From: Mycobacterium alsense
Lineage (GTDB): Bacteria; Actinomycetota; Actinomycetes; Mycobacteriales; Mycobacteriaceae
Reading direction: 5' to 3'
DNA length: 64,000 nucleotides
NCBI RefSeq assembly: GCF_002086635.1
Contig: NZ_MVHD01000004.1
Span: 44,259-108,258, forward strand
A program made the position numbers and the translations under genes. A model generated the notes under the pieces. The model did no database searches, was not told where the DNA came from, and was given only the letters and a program-made list of their open reading frames with translations. Numbering within the stretch: the stretch's first letter is position 1; each line of letters starts with the position of its first letter. This document shows, piece by piece, positions 28,391 through 37,427 of the stretch.

Positions 28391-29678
28391 CTACGCGCGG
28401 CGCCTGGCGAACGTCGGCGCGTGTTCGGGAAGCGGCCCGATCGCCACCATGTAGCCGATGAATCGCCGCAGCGCCCGCGTCCGGCTCACCGCGCGGACGG
28501 CGCGCGGCGGCGTGGGGTCGGCGTCGCCATCTTTGGAAGCCACCGCGACCGCGATGACGTTGGCGTGGATCGCCCGCTGCGCGGCCTGCAGGATGGCCGT
28601 CGGCAGCCAGCGGCGCGCCTGCACCCTGGCCAGCGTGCGGGTGGGGACCCGCCCCCCGCGCAGCGGGCCGGCCAGGATGCGCGCGGCGGCCACCGCGTCG
28701 GCGACCGCGAGGTTGATGCCCACCCCGCCGACCGGCGACATGGCGTGGGCCGCGTCCCCGATCAGCAGCGCCCCGTCGGCGTACCAGCGGTCGCAGCCGA
28801 TTGAGCTGCACGTTAAGCAGTTTAACGTCGTCGAACGACGTCAGCGCGTCCACGCGGTCGGCCAGCCACGGCACCATGCCGACCAGCGCCCCGTGCAACG
28901 CCCCGATGCCCCGGGCCCGCAGCTCGGCGTCGCTGCCCTTCGGAATGATGTAGGCGACCTGGTAGTAGTCGCCGCGGTCGATCATGATCGTCGCGTGCCC
29001 GGCGCCCAGCACGCCGGCCAGTCCGCCCGGGTCGTCGGGGCGCCGCGGCAGCCGGAACCACCACACGTCCATCGGCGCGCCGAAGCTGCGGGGCGTCAGT
29101 CCCAGCGCCGATCGCACCGTCGACGCGCGGCCGTCGCAGGCCACCGTCAGCGGGGCGCGCATCTGCTTGGTCTCGCCGGTCCCGTCGCGGTAGGTGACGC
29201 CGACGATCCGTTCGGCGCGGTCACCCCGCTCGCGGATCACCCCGGTCACCTCGGCGTTGCGCAACAACCGGAAGGTGGGTTCGGATTCGGCGGCGGTGGC
29301 CACCATCTCGAGGAAGTCCCACTGCGGGACCAGGGCGATGTGCTGATGGGCGCCGGGCAGCCGGGTCAGGTCGAGGCTGACGGGGGCGTTCTGTATCTCC
29401 ATGTGCACGGCGTCGATCAGACGATGCGGCAGCCGGGCGAACCGCGGCCCCAGGCCGAGCTCGTCCAGCAACCGCAGCGTGCTCGCGTGCACGGTGTCGC
29501 CGCGGAAGTCCCGCAGGAAGTCGGCGTGCTTTTCCATCACCGTGACTTCTATCCCGGCGCGGGCGAGCAGCAGGCCCAGGATCATGCCGGCCGGGCCGCC
29601 GCCGGCGACCAGGCAGGTCGTTGCCGCCGATTCGGGTGGCGCTGGGGGCGGGGGTGCCACGGGCCGATCTTGGCACAT
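28391..29678 (-). pseudogene. Frameshifted FAD-dependent monooxygenase (PHBH type)
   Basis: The N-terminal part (from ATG 29678 or GTG 29660) shows the Rossmann motif VAGGGPAGMILGLLLARAG and the second FAD/NADPH region. The reading frame is lost near 28790-28800 after VKLLNVQLNRL. In a different frame the family continues with RWYADGALLIGDAAHAMSPV, then GGVGINLAVADAVAAARIL, down to a stop at 28391. A single extra base restores the full protein of about 425 residues. It is either a recent pseudogene or a base-calling error. The protein would hydroxylate an aromatic or similar compound with FAD. Confidence 0.78.
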
Positions 29679-29704
29679 TGGTTTCGGGTGCCGGGACGAA
29701 TAGG

Positions 29705-29908
29705 GTGAGCCGGGTGAGCGGGTTCCTGAATTGGTGGGACGGCAACGAGCTGTGGCTTTCGGGCCTGCCCTTCGTACTGCAGGCGCTGATCGTGATGCCC
29801 GTCGTCTTGGCGGTGGCCGGCGGCACCGCGGCCCTGCTCGACCGCCTGCTCGGCAAAAGCATCACTTTGATGCGCCGCGCCCGGCACGCGGATGGGGCGC
29901 CCGGGTAG
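29705..29908 (+). CDS. Small conserved membrane protein (Rv2401A-like)
   Basis: This 67-residue protein starts at GTG 29705 and has one long hydrophobic segment (about 20-47: LPFVLQALIVMPVVLAVAGG) followed by a basic tail. A small membrane protein of this kind, Rv2401A, lies at the same place in M. tuberculosis next to subI. It is divergent from the monooxygenase pseudogene by 26 bp. Its function is unknown. Confidence 0.7.
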   Translation: MSRVSGFLNWWDGNELWLSGLPFVLQALIVMPVVLAVAGGTAALLDRLLGKSITLMRRARHADGAPG

Positions 29909-29913
29909 CGCGC

Positions 29914-29991
29914 ATGCCTCGGTCACACGTGACGTTGATTCTGGTCGCGCTCGTCGTGCTGGTGATCGTCACGTGGTTGCTGACCCGCTGA
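29914..29991 (+). CDS. Possible 25-residue single-pass membrane miniprotein
   Basis: ATG 29914 opens a 25-codon frame (MPRSHVTLILVALVVLVIVT then WLLTR). It is almost entirely one transmembrane helix with a positively charged start and end. It begins 5 bp after the stop of the Rv2401A-like gene, so the two would be co-translated. There is no clear ribosome site apart from that coupling. It may be genuine but is too short to assign from sequence alone. Confidence 0.45.
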   Translation: MPRSHVTLILVALVVLVIVTWLLTR

Positions 29992-30028
29992 GACGATGCC
30001 GTCCGGTGGCGGCCCAGCGAATTCCTGT

Positions 30029-30034
30029 TAGGCT
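30029..30034 (+). promoter_or_regulatory. Predicted -10 box of leaderless transcript for sulfate operon
   Basis: TAGGCT fits the mycobacterial TANNNT -10 pattern. It lies exactly 7 bases before the ATG of the cysteine-rich short ORF at 30042, the spacing expected when transcription starts on the A of ATG. Confidence 0.6.
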
Positions 30035-30041
30035 TCGCCCC

Positions 30042-30098
30042 ATGCGCGCGGCATCCGGTGTTTTCGAATGCGTTGTCTTCGTGCACTGTTGTCGCTGA
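30042..30098 (+). CDS. Cysteine-rich leader peptide upstream of subI operon
   Basis: This 18-residue ORF, MRAASGVFECVVFVHCCR, has three cysteines at 10, 16 and 17. It sits directly after a predicted leaderless -10 box and 134 bp ahead of subI. Polycysteine short ORFs in this position have been described in mycobacteria as cysteine-responsive attenuators: ribosomes stall at Cys codons when cysteine is scarce, which opens the downstream operon. The sequence and position match that class; function here is inferred. The interval 30099-30232 would hold the attenuating structure, and I did not resolve a single convincing fold. Confidence 0.75.
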   Translation: MRAASGVFECVVFVHCCR

Positions 30099-30232
30099 CT
30101 CCCAACCCCGTGCGCGGTCCGGTGGTCAGTGGTGAATTCTCCTGACGTTGTAGGCGCCTTTCCAGCCTGGTTCGCGGCCACGGGCTACCAGACCCGAAAT
30201 TCCCGAAACTGAGCTGTAGCGAAAGGCCACCA

Positions 30233-31279
30233 ATGCCCGACGACATCGGCAACGCACCGCGTTGGCGGCGAGCGCGGTGGGCCGGGGCGCTCGCGCTGAC
30301 GGTCGGGGTCGCCGCCGCGTGCGGGGGCGGCCCCAGCGACGTCGTCGGCGGCGGCGGGCTGGCCAACGCGCACACGAGCATCACCCTCGTCGCCTACTCG
30401 GTCCCAGAACCGGGCTGGAGCAAGGTGATTCCCGCGTTCAACGCCTCCGAGGAGGGCAAGGGCGTGCAGGTGATCACCTCCTATGGCGCCTCGGGCGACC
30501 AGTCCCGCGGTGTCGTCGACGGTAAGCCCGCCGACGTCGTGAACTTCTCCGTCGAGCCGGACATCGCCCGGTTGGTCAAGGCCGGCAAGGTTTCCAAGGA
30601 CTGGAACACCGACGCCACCAAGGGAGTCCCGTTCGGATCGGTCGTCACGCTGGTGGTGCGCAAGGGCAATCCGAAGAACATCAAGGACTGGGACGACCTG
30701 TTGCGGCCGGGCGTCGAGGTGGTCACTCCCAGCCCGCTGAGTTCGGGGTCGGCGAAGTGGAATCTGCTCGCCCCGTACGCGGTCAAGAGCCAGGGCGGGA
30801 ACAACAGTCAGGCCGGCGTCGACTTCATCGCGAAGCTCGTGAGCGAACACGTCAAACTGCGCCCCGGGTCGGGCCGGGAGGCCACCGATGTCTTCGTCCA
30901 GGGCAGCGGCGACGTGTTGATCAGCTACGAGAACGAGGCCATCGCCACCGAGCGGGCCGGCAAACCCGTCGAGCACGTGAACCCGCCGCAGACCTTCAAG
31001 ATCGAGAACCCGGTGGCGGTGGTGACCACCAGTGCGCACCTGGACGCCGCCGTCGCGTTCAAGAACTTTCAGTACACCGCGGCGGCGCAGAAGGTGTGGG
31101 CGCAGACCGGCTTCCGGCCCGTCGACCCGGCGGTGGCCGCCGATTTCCGCGCCCAATACCCCGTGCCCGTCAAACTGTGGACGATCGCCGACCTCGGCGG
31201 TTGGGGCACAACGGATCCGCAGCTGTTCGACAAGACCAACGGCAGCATCACCAAGATCTACACGCAGGCCACCGGATGA
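30233..31279 (+). CDS. subI: Sulfate-binding lipoprotein
   Basis: This 348-residue protein starts at ATG 30233 with AAAGG just upstream. A signal peptide ends in a lipobox (VAAAC). The mature part is a type II solute-binding protein with ITLVAYSVPEPGWSKVIPAF and YGASGDQSRGVV, as in sulfate/thiosulfate binders. It captures sulfate outside the membrane and delivers it to CysT-CysW. Its TGA overlaps the ATG of cysT (ATGA), giving a tightly coupled operon subI-cysT-cysW-cysA. Regulation is probably by cysteine through the leader peptide at 30042. Confidence 0.95.
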   Translation: MPDDIGNAPRWRRARWAGALALTVGVAAACGGGPSDVVGGGGLANAHTSITLVAYSVPEPGWSKVIPAFNASEEGKGVQVITSYGASGDQSRGVVDGKPADVVNFSVEPDIARLVKAGKVSKDWNTDATKGVPFGSVVTLVVRKGNPKNIKDWDDLLRPGVEVVTPSPLSSGSAKWNLLAPYAVKSQGGNNSQAGVDFIAKLVSEHVKLRPGSGREATDVFVQGSGDVLISYENEAIATERAGKPVEHVNPPQTFKIENPVAVVTTSAHLDAAVAFKNFQYTAAAQKVWAQTGFRPVDPAVAADFRAQYPVPVKLWTIADLGGWGTTDPQLFDKTNGSITKIYTQATG

Positions 31280-32160
31280 CCGAAACGGTTACCCCCGACC
31301 CGGAAGCGATTCGGCCCGAGCTCGACACCGACACCCGCGACGCGCTTGCCGGTCCATGGCGGACGCGCGGACCGGGCGGCACCTCGCTGCGGCTCGGCGT
31401 CGCGACGCTGTGGCTTTCGGTGATCGTGCTGCTGCCGCTGGCCGCCATCGCGTGGCAGGCGGCGGCCGGCGGCTGGCACGCCTTCTGGCTCGCGGTCACC
31501 TCCAACGCCGCCCTGGAGTCGTTCCGGGTGACGCTGACCATCTCCGCCGGGGTCACCGTCCTCAACCTGGTGTTCGGCCTGCTCATCGCCTGGGTGCTGG
31601 TGCGCGACGACTTCGTCGGCAAACGCCTCGTCGACGCGATCATCGACCTGCCGTTCGCGCTGCCGACCATCGTGGCCAGCCTGGTGATGCTGGCCCTGTA
31701 CGGCAGCAACAGCCCGGTCGGCCTGCACCTGCAGCACACCGCGTGGGGTGTCGCGGTGGCGCTGGCCTTCGTCACCCTGCCCTTCGTGGTGCGCGCCGTC
31801 CAGCCGGTGCTGCTGGAAATCGATCGCGAGACCGAGGAGGCGGCGGCGTCGCTGGGCGCCAACGGCCCGAAGATCTTCACCTCGGTCGTGCTGCCGTCGC
31901 TCATGCCCGCGTTGTTATCCGGTGCGGGGCTGGCGTTTTCGCGGGCGATCGGCGAGTTCGGTTCGGTGGTGCTGATCGGCGGCGCCGTCCCGGGCAAGAC
32001 CGAGGTGTCATCGCAGTGGATCCGGACGCTGATCGAGAACGACGACCGCACCGGTGCCGCCGCGATATCGATTGTGCTGCTGGCTATTTCATTCGTTGTG
32101 CTGCTGATCCTGCGGATCGTGGGTGGGCGCGCCGCCAAACGCGTGGAGCTGGCCGCATGA
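31276..32160 (+). CDS. cysT: Sulfate ABC transporter permease CysT
   Basis: This 294-residue integral membrane protein starts at ATG 31276, overlapping the subI stop. About six membrane helices are visible. The EAA loop that contacts the ATPase reads EEAAASLGANGPKIFTSVVL, followed by SRAIGEFGSVVLIGG. It pairs with CysW to form the sulfate channel. The N-terminus is slightly longer than the M. tuberculosis protein (about 283). Confidence 0.95.
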   Translation: MTETVTPDPEAIRPELDTDTRDALAGPWRTRGPGGTSLRLGVATLWLSVIVLLPLAAIAWQAAAGGWHAFWLAVTSNAALESFRVTLTISAGVTVLNLVFGLLIAWVLVRDDFVGKRLVDAIIDLPFALPTIVASLVMLALYGSNSPVGLHLQHTAWGVAVALAFVTLPFVVRAVQPVLLEIDRETEEAAASLGANGPKIFTSVVLPSLMPALLSGAGLAFSRAIGEFGSVVLIGGAVPGKTEVSSQWIRTLIENDDRTGAAAISIVLLAISFVVLLILRIVGGRAAKRVELAA

Positions 32161-32969
32161 CGTCGTCTCGCCGCGTTCGCTACCTGCTGCGGTTCACCGC
32201 GCTCGCCTACATCTTTGCGCTGCTGGTCGTCCCGGTGGCGCTGATTCTGTGGCGCACGTTCCGGCCGGGGCTCGGGCAGTTCTTCGGCTGGGTCAGCACC
32301 CCGGCCGCGGTATCGGCGCTGAACCTCTCGCTGCTGGTGGTGGCCATCGTGGTGCCGCTCAACGTGGTCTTCGGCATCCCCACCGCTCTGGTGTTGGCGC
32401 GCAACCGTTTTCGCGGCAAAGGCGTGCTGCAGGCGATCATCGACCTGCCGTTCGCGGTCTCCCCGGTCATCGTGGGTGTTGCCCTGGTGCTGCTGTGGGG
32501 ATCGGCCGGCGCGCTGGGTTTTGTCGAAAGGGACCTGGGGCTCAAGGTCATCTTCGGGCTGCCCGGGATCGTGCTGGCCAGCATCTTCGTCACCCTGCCG
32601 TTCGTGGTGCGCGAGGTGGAGCCGGTGCTGCACGAGCTCGGCACCGACCAGGAGGAGGCGGCCGCCACCCTCGGTTCGGGCTGGTGGCAGACGTTTTGGC
32701 GGATCACCCTGCCGTCCATCCGGTGGGGGTTGACCTACGGCATCGTGCTGACCGTCGCGCGTACCCTCGGCGAATACGGCGCGGTGATCATCGTGTCGTC
32801 CAACCTTCCGGGGAAATCGCAGACGCTGACGTTGCTTGTGTCGGACCGGTACAACCGAGGGGCCGAGTACGGCGCCTATGCGCTGTCGACCCTGCTGATG
32901 GGGGTCGCCGTCTTGGTCCTGATCTTCCAGGTAATTCTCGACGCCCGCCGGGCACGAGCGACAAAATAG
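32157..32969 (+). CDS. cysW: Sulfate ABC transporter permease CysW
   Basis: This 270-residue permease starts at ATG 32157 in a 4-bp ATGA overlap with cysT. The EAA loop reads EEAAATLGSGWWQTFWRITL and is followed by ARTLGEYGAVIIVSSNLPGK, matching CysW. It has six predicted membrane helices and forms the heterodimeric channel with CysT. Confidence 0.95.
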   Translation: MTSSRRVRYLLRFTALAYIFALLVVPVALILWRTFRPGLGQFFGWVSTPAAVSALNLSLLVVAIVVPLNVVFGIPTALVLARNRFRGKGVLQAIIDLPFAVSPVIVGVALVLLWGSAGALGFVERDLGLKVIFGLPGIVLASIFVTLPFVVREVEPVLHELGTDQEEAAATLGSGWWQTFWRITLPSIRWGLTYGIVLTVARTLGEYGAVIIVSSNLPGKSQTLTLLVSDRYNRGAEYGAYALSTLLMGVAVLVLIFQVILDARRARATK

Positions 32970-32990
32970 GCCCGGCAAGGAGATTTGTGG

Positions 32991-34076
32991 ATGACCGATA
33001 ACGCAACCCCACGCGGCGACGTCGCGATCATCGTGCGCGACGCCTACAAACACTACGGCGACTTCGTCGCGCTCGACCATGTGGACTTCGTCGTACCGAA
33101 GGGGTCGCTGACCGCGCTGCTGGGCCCCAGCGGGTCGGGCAAGTCAACGCTGCTGCGGGCCATCGCCGGCCTCGACCAGCCCGACAGCGGCACCATCACG
33201 ATCAACGGTCGCGACGTGACCGGGGTGCCCCCGCAGCGCCGCGGCATCGGGTTCGTGTTCCAGCACTACGCGGCGTTCAAGCACCTGACCGTCCGCGACA
33301 ACGTGGCGTACGGCTTGAAGATCCGCAAGCGGTCCAAGGCGGAGATCAAGGAGAAGGTCGACAACCTGCTGGAAGTGGTGGGGCTGAGCGGCTTTCACAC
33401 CCGTTATCCCAACCAGCTGTCCGGCGGCCAACGCCAGCGGATGGCGCTGGCCCGCGCGCTGGCCGTCGACCCGGAGGTGCTGCTGCTCGACGAGCCGTTC
33501 GGCGCGCTGGACGCCAAGGTCCGCGAGGACCTGCGGGCGTGGCTGCGGCGCCTGCACGACGAGGTGCACGTCACCACGGTGCTGGTCACCCACGACCAGG
33601 CGGAGGCCCTCGACGTCGCCGACCGGATCGCCGTGCTGAACAAGGGCCGGATCGAACAGGTCGGTTCCCCGACCGAGGTGTACGACGCCCCGACGAGCGC
33701 GTTCGTCATGTCGTTTTTGGGTGCGGTGTCCGAGCTCAACGGCGCGCTGGTGCGCCCGCACGACATCCGCGTCGGCCGCAGGCCCGACATGGCCATCGCC
33801 GGCGGGGACGGCACCGCCGAGTCCATCGGCGTCGTGCGCGCCACCGTCGACCGGGTGGTCGCCCTGGGGTTCGAGGTCCGCGTCGAATTGACCAACGCGG
33901 CCACCGGGGGCCCGTTCACCGCGCAGATCACCCGCGGTGACGCCGAGGCGCTGGCGCTGCGCGACGGCGACACCGTCTACGTGCGGGCCACCCGGGTGCC
34001 GCCCATCCCCAGTGACATCGTCGTTCCCCGCGCCGGTGAGGCCGGCGCGGCGCCGACACCGACCGCAGCGCGCTGA
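32991..34076 (+). CDS. cysA: Sulfate ABC transporter ATP-binding protein
   Basis: Starting at ATG 32991 (AAGGAG at 32977-32982) gives 361 residues; a GTG two codons earlier is less well spaced. Walker A (GPSGSGKST), Q-loop (VFQHYAAF), signature (LSGGQRQR), Walker B ([12 protein letters not shown]) and the H-loop (VTHD) are all intact. The C-terminal third is the TOBE-like regulatory domain of the sulfate importer ATPase. It powers sulfate uptake and is the last gene of the operon, converging with che1. Confidence 0.95.
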   Translation: MTDNATPRGDVAIIVRDAYKHYGDFVALDHVDFVVPKGSLTALLGPSGSGKSTLLRAIAGLDQPDSGTITINGRDVTGVPPQRRGIGFVFQHYAAFKHLTVRDNVAYGLKIRKRSKAEIKEKVDNLLEVVGLSGFHTRYPNQLSGGQRQRMALARALAVDPEVLLLDEPFGALDAKVREDLRAWLRRLHDEVHVTTVLVTHDQAEALDVADRIAVLNKGRIEQVGSPTEVYDAPTSAFVMSFLGAVSELNGALVRPHDIRVGRRPDMAIAGGDGTAESIGVVRATVDRVVALGFEVRVELTNAATGGPFTAQITRGDAEALALRDGDTVYVRATRVPPIPSDIVVPRAGEAGAAPTPTAAR

Positions 34077-34102
34077 CGTCCGCGGGAGCGATGAAAGGCA
34101 GC

Positions 34103-34125
34103 CGGCCTGACTGACGCTCAGGCCG
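34103..34125. terminator. Hairpin between convergent cysA and che1
   Basis: CGGCCTGA (34103-34110), a 7-base loop and TCAGGCCG (34118-34125) form a perfect 8-bp stem between the two convergent operons. It covers the che1 stop codon. There is no U-run, which is common for mycobacterial terminators, so a bidirectional terminator is plausible but unproven. Confidence 0.45.
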
Positions 34126-34819
34126 CGACGCGCTCGGCCAGCGCCCGATCGAAGCGATCCAGCACCGTCTCGGCCACCAGTGCATGCGAGCCCAGTGGCG
34201 GCGCCATCGCGAGGCCGGCGTCGTCGGCGAAACGCTGCACCCGGTCGGGCAGCCGGCCCGGCGCCAGGAACCACGGCGCCACGACCACCCGGCGGGCGCC
34301 GCGGCGGCGGAGCGCGTCGGCGGCCTCGGCGAGCGAGGGTTCCGGGCGCGTCACCAACGCCGTCGTCGCCGACCATCGCGTGCCCGCCAACAGCTTCGGC
34401 GCGATCCGCGCGGTGCGCGCGTTGGCCGTCGCGTCGGACGACCCGATCGCCGCCACCAGCACGCCGACCCGGTCGTCGAGCCGGGAAACGCCCAATTCCG
34501 TTACGCGCCGGCGCAACAGCGAGACCAGCCGCGGATCCTCGCCGAGCACGTCGGCCTGGCGCACATCCGCGAAACCTGCGATCTGGCCGGGGATGTCGAT
34601 GCGCGCGTGATACGCATCGGACAGCAGCAGGGGCGTGACGATGGCCGGATCGGAAAGCTCGCTGAGCACGTCGGCCAGGCTGGGCGTGTTCAGCTCGCAA
34701 AAGGCCAGCCGCACGTCCAGGCCGGGACGCATGCGCGCGACCCGGTGAGCGACGGCGCTCGCATTGGCCGCCGACCGTGGATCCTTGCTGCCGTGCGCGG
34801 TCAGCACGAGGGTGCTCAC
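34118..34819 (-). CDS. che1: CbiX/SirB-type chelatase, probably for siroheme
   Basis: This 233-residue protein starts at GTG 34819, overlapping the cysH stop (GTGA). The N-terminus has the chelatase motif TAHGSKDPRSAANA with the metal-binding histidine, and a second half-domain repeats the fold (GARRVVVAPWFLAPGRLPDR). Members insert Co2+ or Fe2+ into sirohydrochlorin. Position behind nirA and cysH points to iron insertion to make the siroheme of NirA. The M. tuberculosis counterpart is Rv2393 (che1). Confidence 0.9.
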   Translation of the reverse strand: MSTLVLTAHGSKDPRSAANASAVAHRVARMRPGLDVRLAFCELNTPSLADVLSELSDPAIVTPLLLSDAYHARIDIPGQIAGFADVRQADVLGEDPRLVSLLRRRVTELGVSRLDDRVGVLVAAIGSSDATANARTARIAPKLLAGTRWSATTALVTRPEPSLAEAADALRRRGARRVVVAPWFLAPGRLPDRVQRFADDAGLAMAPPLGSHALVAETVLDRFDRALAERVAA

Positions 34820-35559
34820 GACGCGTGCAACCCGCATTCCGTCTTGGACAGCCCCTGCCAGCGCCCGCTGCGCGGGTCGGCGCCCTCGGCCGGTTTGGCC
34901 GTGCAGGGAGCGCAGCCGATCGACGGATAGCCGTCGTAGACAAGCGGGTTGACCAGGACGTCGTGCTCGTCGATGTAGTTCTGCATGTCGTCGTCGGTCC
35001 ACATGGCCAGCGGGTTGACCTTCACCAGCTTGTAGCCCTCGTCGAAGCTGATCAGCGGAGCATTGGCGCGGGTCGGCGCGTCGCTTCGGCGCAGCCCCGT
35101 CACCCACGCCGAGTAGCCGCGCAACGCCTTGCCCAGCGGCTCGACCTTCCGCAACCGGCAGCACTCGCTCGGGTCGCGGGCGAACAGGTCCCTGCCCATG
35201 AGCCGGTCCTGCTCGGCCACGGTGTGCTCGGGCGTGACGTTGACCACCCGGATGTCGTAGACGGACTCGACCGCGTCCCGGGTGCCGATGGTCTCCACGA
35301 AGTGGTAACCGGTGTCGAGGAACATCACCGGCACGCCCGGGCGCACCTTGGCCGCCAGGTCGATGAGCACCGCCTCCTGCATGCTCGACGCGACGACGTA
35401 GTTGCATGTCGCCCAGCCGCGCGGCCCGTTGACGCCGCCGAAGTTCTCGTCGGTCCAGCGCAGCAAATCCGTGGCGCTGGCGCCCCGCAGCTCCGCGGCG
35501 CCGCGGGCCGCCAACTCCCGCAGCTCGCCCTCCGTCGGGCTCGTCGCTTCCCCCCTCAT
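34816..35559 (-). CDS. cysH: APS reductase (CysH)
   Basis: This 247-residue protein starts at ATG 35559 in a 4-bp overlap with nirA. It has the CC pair (ECCRLRKVEP), the CxxC pair (IGCAPCTAKP) that together hold a 4Fe-4S cluster, and the C-terminal catalytic motif ECGLHAS. The cluster cysteines mark it as an adenylylsulfate (APS) rather than PAPS reductase. It uses thioredoxin to release sulfite for NirA. It is the central gene of nirA-cysH-che1. Confidence 0.95.
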   Translation of the reverse strand: MRGEATSPTEGELRELAARGAAELRGASATDLLRWTDENFGGVNGPRGWATCNYVVASSMQEAVLIDLAAKVRPGVPVMFLDTGYHFVETIGTRDAVESVYDIRVVNVTPEHTVAEQDRLMGRDLFARDPSECCRLRKVEPLGKALRGYSAWVTGLRRSDAPTRANAPLISFDEGYKLVKVNPLAMWTDDDMQNYIDEHDVLVNPLVYDGYPSIGCAPCTAKPAEGADPRSGRWQGLSKTECGLHAS

Positions 35560-37223
35560 CGCAGGTCGCCCTCCTCGGCGCGAACCACCCACTGCGCGAA
35601 CCGTTCACCGTGGTCGCGATGCTTGACGAAGTTGCGTACCACCCGCTCGATGTAGTCGCCCAGCTCGTCGCTGGTGACCTTGTGCTGCCGCAGTTTTCGG
35701 CCGAAGCCGCTGTCGAGCCCGAGGCTGCCGCCCAGGTGCACCTGGAAGCCCTCGACCGAGCCGCCGTGGCCGTCGTCGACCATCTGACCCTTGAGCCCGA
35801 TGTCGGCGACCTGTATTCGCGCACACGAGTTCGGGCACCCGTTGATGTTCACCGTGACCGGCACGTCCAGCAGGGCGTTGATGTCCTCGAGTCGGCGCTC
35901 CAGCTCGGGCACCAAATCCTGTGCTCGACCGCGGGTTTCGGCGAACGACAGCTTGCAGTATTCGATCCCGGTGCACGCCATGAGGTTTCGGCGCCAATGC
36001 GACGGGCGGGACTGCAGTCCCAGCGCCTCCACACCCGCGATCAGCTCGTCGAGCTGGTCGTCGGGCACGTCGAGGATGATGAGTTTCTGGTAGGGGGTGA
36101 ACCGGATCCGGTTCGAACCGGCCCGCTCGGCCAGGTCGGCCACCGTCGACAAGATGGTGCCGGAGACCCGCCCGGCGATCGGGGCGACCCCGACGGCATT
36201 CAGGCCGTTCTTCAGCCGCTGCACCCCGACGTGATCGATCGGATGCTTGACCGGTTCGGGGGCCGGGCCGTCGATCAACGGACGCTTCAGGTACTCGGTT
36301 TCGAGGACTTCCCTGAATCTCTCGATGCCCCAGTCCTTGATCAAAAACTTCAGCCGCGCCTTGGACCGCAGCCGCCGGTAGCCGTAGTCGCGGAAGATCG
36401 ACGTCACCGCCGCCCACACTTCGGGCACCTCGTCGAGCGGAACCCAGGCGCCGACGCGCTGCGCGAGCATCGGGTTGGTGGACAGGCCGCCGCCCACCCA
36501 CAGGTCCAGGCCGGGGCCGTGCTCGGGGTGGTCGACGCCGATGAACGCGATGTCGTTGATCTCGTGCGCGACGTCCTGCAGCCCGGAGATGGCGGTCTTG
36601 TACTTGCGCGGCAGGTCGGCGAAGTCCGGCTTGCCGATGTAGCGGCGCACGATCTCCTGGAGGGCCCAGGTGGGGTCGATCACCTCGTCGAGCGACTCGC
36701 CGGCCAGCGGCGAGCCCAGGATCACGCGGGGGCAGTCGCCGCACGCCTCGGCGGTCTGCAGGCCGACCTCGTCGAGCCGCCGCCAGATCTCGGGGACGTT
36801 GCGCACGTCGATCCAGTGCATCTGGAGGTTCTGCCGGTCGGAGATGTCGGCGGTGTCGCGGCCGAATTCGGTCGAGATCTGGCCCACGGTCCGCAGCGCG
36901 GCCGTCGACAGCGCGCCGCCGTCGCAGCGCACGCGCATCATGAAGTACTTGGCTTCGAGCAGGTCGGCGTTCTCGTCGCCGGTGAACGACCCGTCGTAGC
37001 CTTGCTCGCGCTGGGTGTAGAGGCCCCACCAGCGGAAGCGCCCGCGCAGGTCAGCCTTGTCGATGCTGTCGAATCCGCCCTTGGCATAGACGTTTTCGAT
37101 GCGCTCCCGCACGTCGAGCGGGGCGCCGGCCTGTTTCATCTCTTCGTTGGGGTTCAGCGCCTCGCGATGTCCCAATGCCCACTGGCCCTCGTTGCGGGGC
37201 TTTGCGGGAGGGGCTGTTGTCAT
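35556..37223 (-). CDS. nirA: Ferredoxin-dependent sulfite reductase
   Basis: This 555-residue protein starts at ATG 37223 with AAGGAG upstream. Family features include the duplicated sulfite/nitrite reductase fold, FTGDENADLLEAKYFMMRVR, and the 4Fe-4S/siroheme cysteines in CTGIEYCKLSF and INGCPNSCARIQVAD. In M. tuberculosis the homologue (Rv2391) reduces sulfite to sulfide. It heads the nirA-cysH-che1 operon and is preceded by a cysteine-rich short ORF. The whole unit faces the sulfate importer operon. Confidence 0.95.
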   Translation of the reverse strand: MTTAPPAKPRNEGQWALGHREALNPNEEMKQAGAPLDVRERIENVYAKGGFDSIDKADLRGRFRWWGLYTQREQGYDGSFTGDENADLLEAKYFMMRVRCDGGALSTAALRTVGQISTEFGRDTADISDRQNLQMHWIDVRNVPEIWRRLDEVGLQTAEACGDCPRVILGSPLAGESLDEVIDPTWALQEIVRRYIGKPDFADLPRKYKTAISGLQDVAHEINDIAFIGVDHPEHGPGLDLWVGGGLSTNPMLAQRVGAWVPLDEVPEVWAAVTSIFRDYGYRRLRSKARLKFLIKDWGIERFREVLETEYLKRPLIDGPAPEPVKHPIDHVGVQRLKNGLNAVGVAPIAGRVSGTILSTVADLAERAGSNRIRFTPYQKLIILDVPDDQLDELIAGVEALGLQSRPSHWRRNLMACTGIEYCKLSFAETRGRAQDLVPELERRLEDINALLDVPVTVNINGCPNSCARIQVADIGLKGQMVDDGHGGSVEGFQVHLGGSLGLDSGFGRKLRQHKVTSDELGDYIERVVRNFVKHRDHGERFAQWVVRAEEGDLR

Positions 37224-37337
37224 TCCGGGCTTCTCCTTCACGGACTTCAAGGGCGTCAGACAGCGCAACTCACCGTTTTATTCCGGCGGCGCAGATCCGG
37301 CAGCCAGCTGGAGGTTCAGTGGGGCGGGTCTACGAGA

Positions 37338-37427
37338 TCAAGGCAGACAGCAACAGCTGCAGACACGCTTGAGATCGATGTGCCGCCGAGCCACGAGGGC
37401 AATGCGCAGGCTGAGGTTGGCGGTCAC
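37338..37427 (-). CDS. Cysteine-rich leader peptide upstream of nirA
   Basis: A short ORF on the nirA strand starts at GTG 37427 (29 residues) or ATG 37436 (32 residues) and ends RVCSCCCLP, four cysteines in five positions. CACAAT lies 7 bases before the GTG and could be the -10 of a leaderless transcript. Position 115 bp ahead of a sulfur-assimilation operon matches the mycobacterial polycysteine attenuator class. It is the second such leader in this window. Function is inferred from pattern and place. Confidence 0.7.
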   Translation of the reverse strand: MTANLSLRIALVARRHIDLKRVCSCCCLP

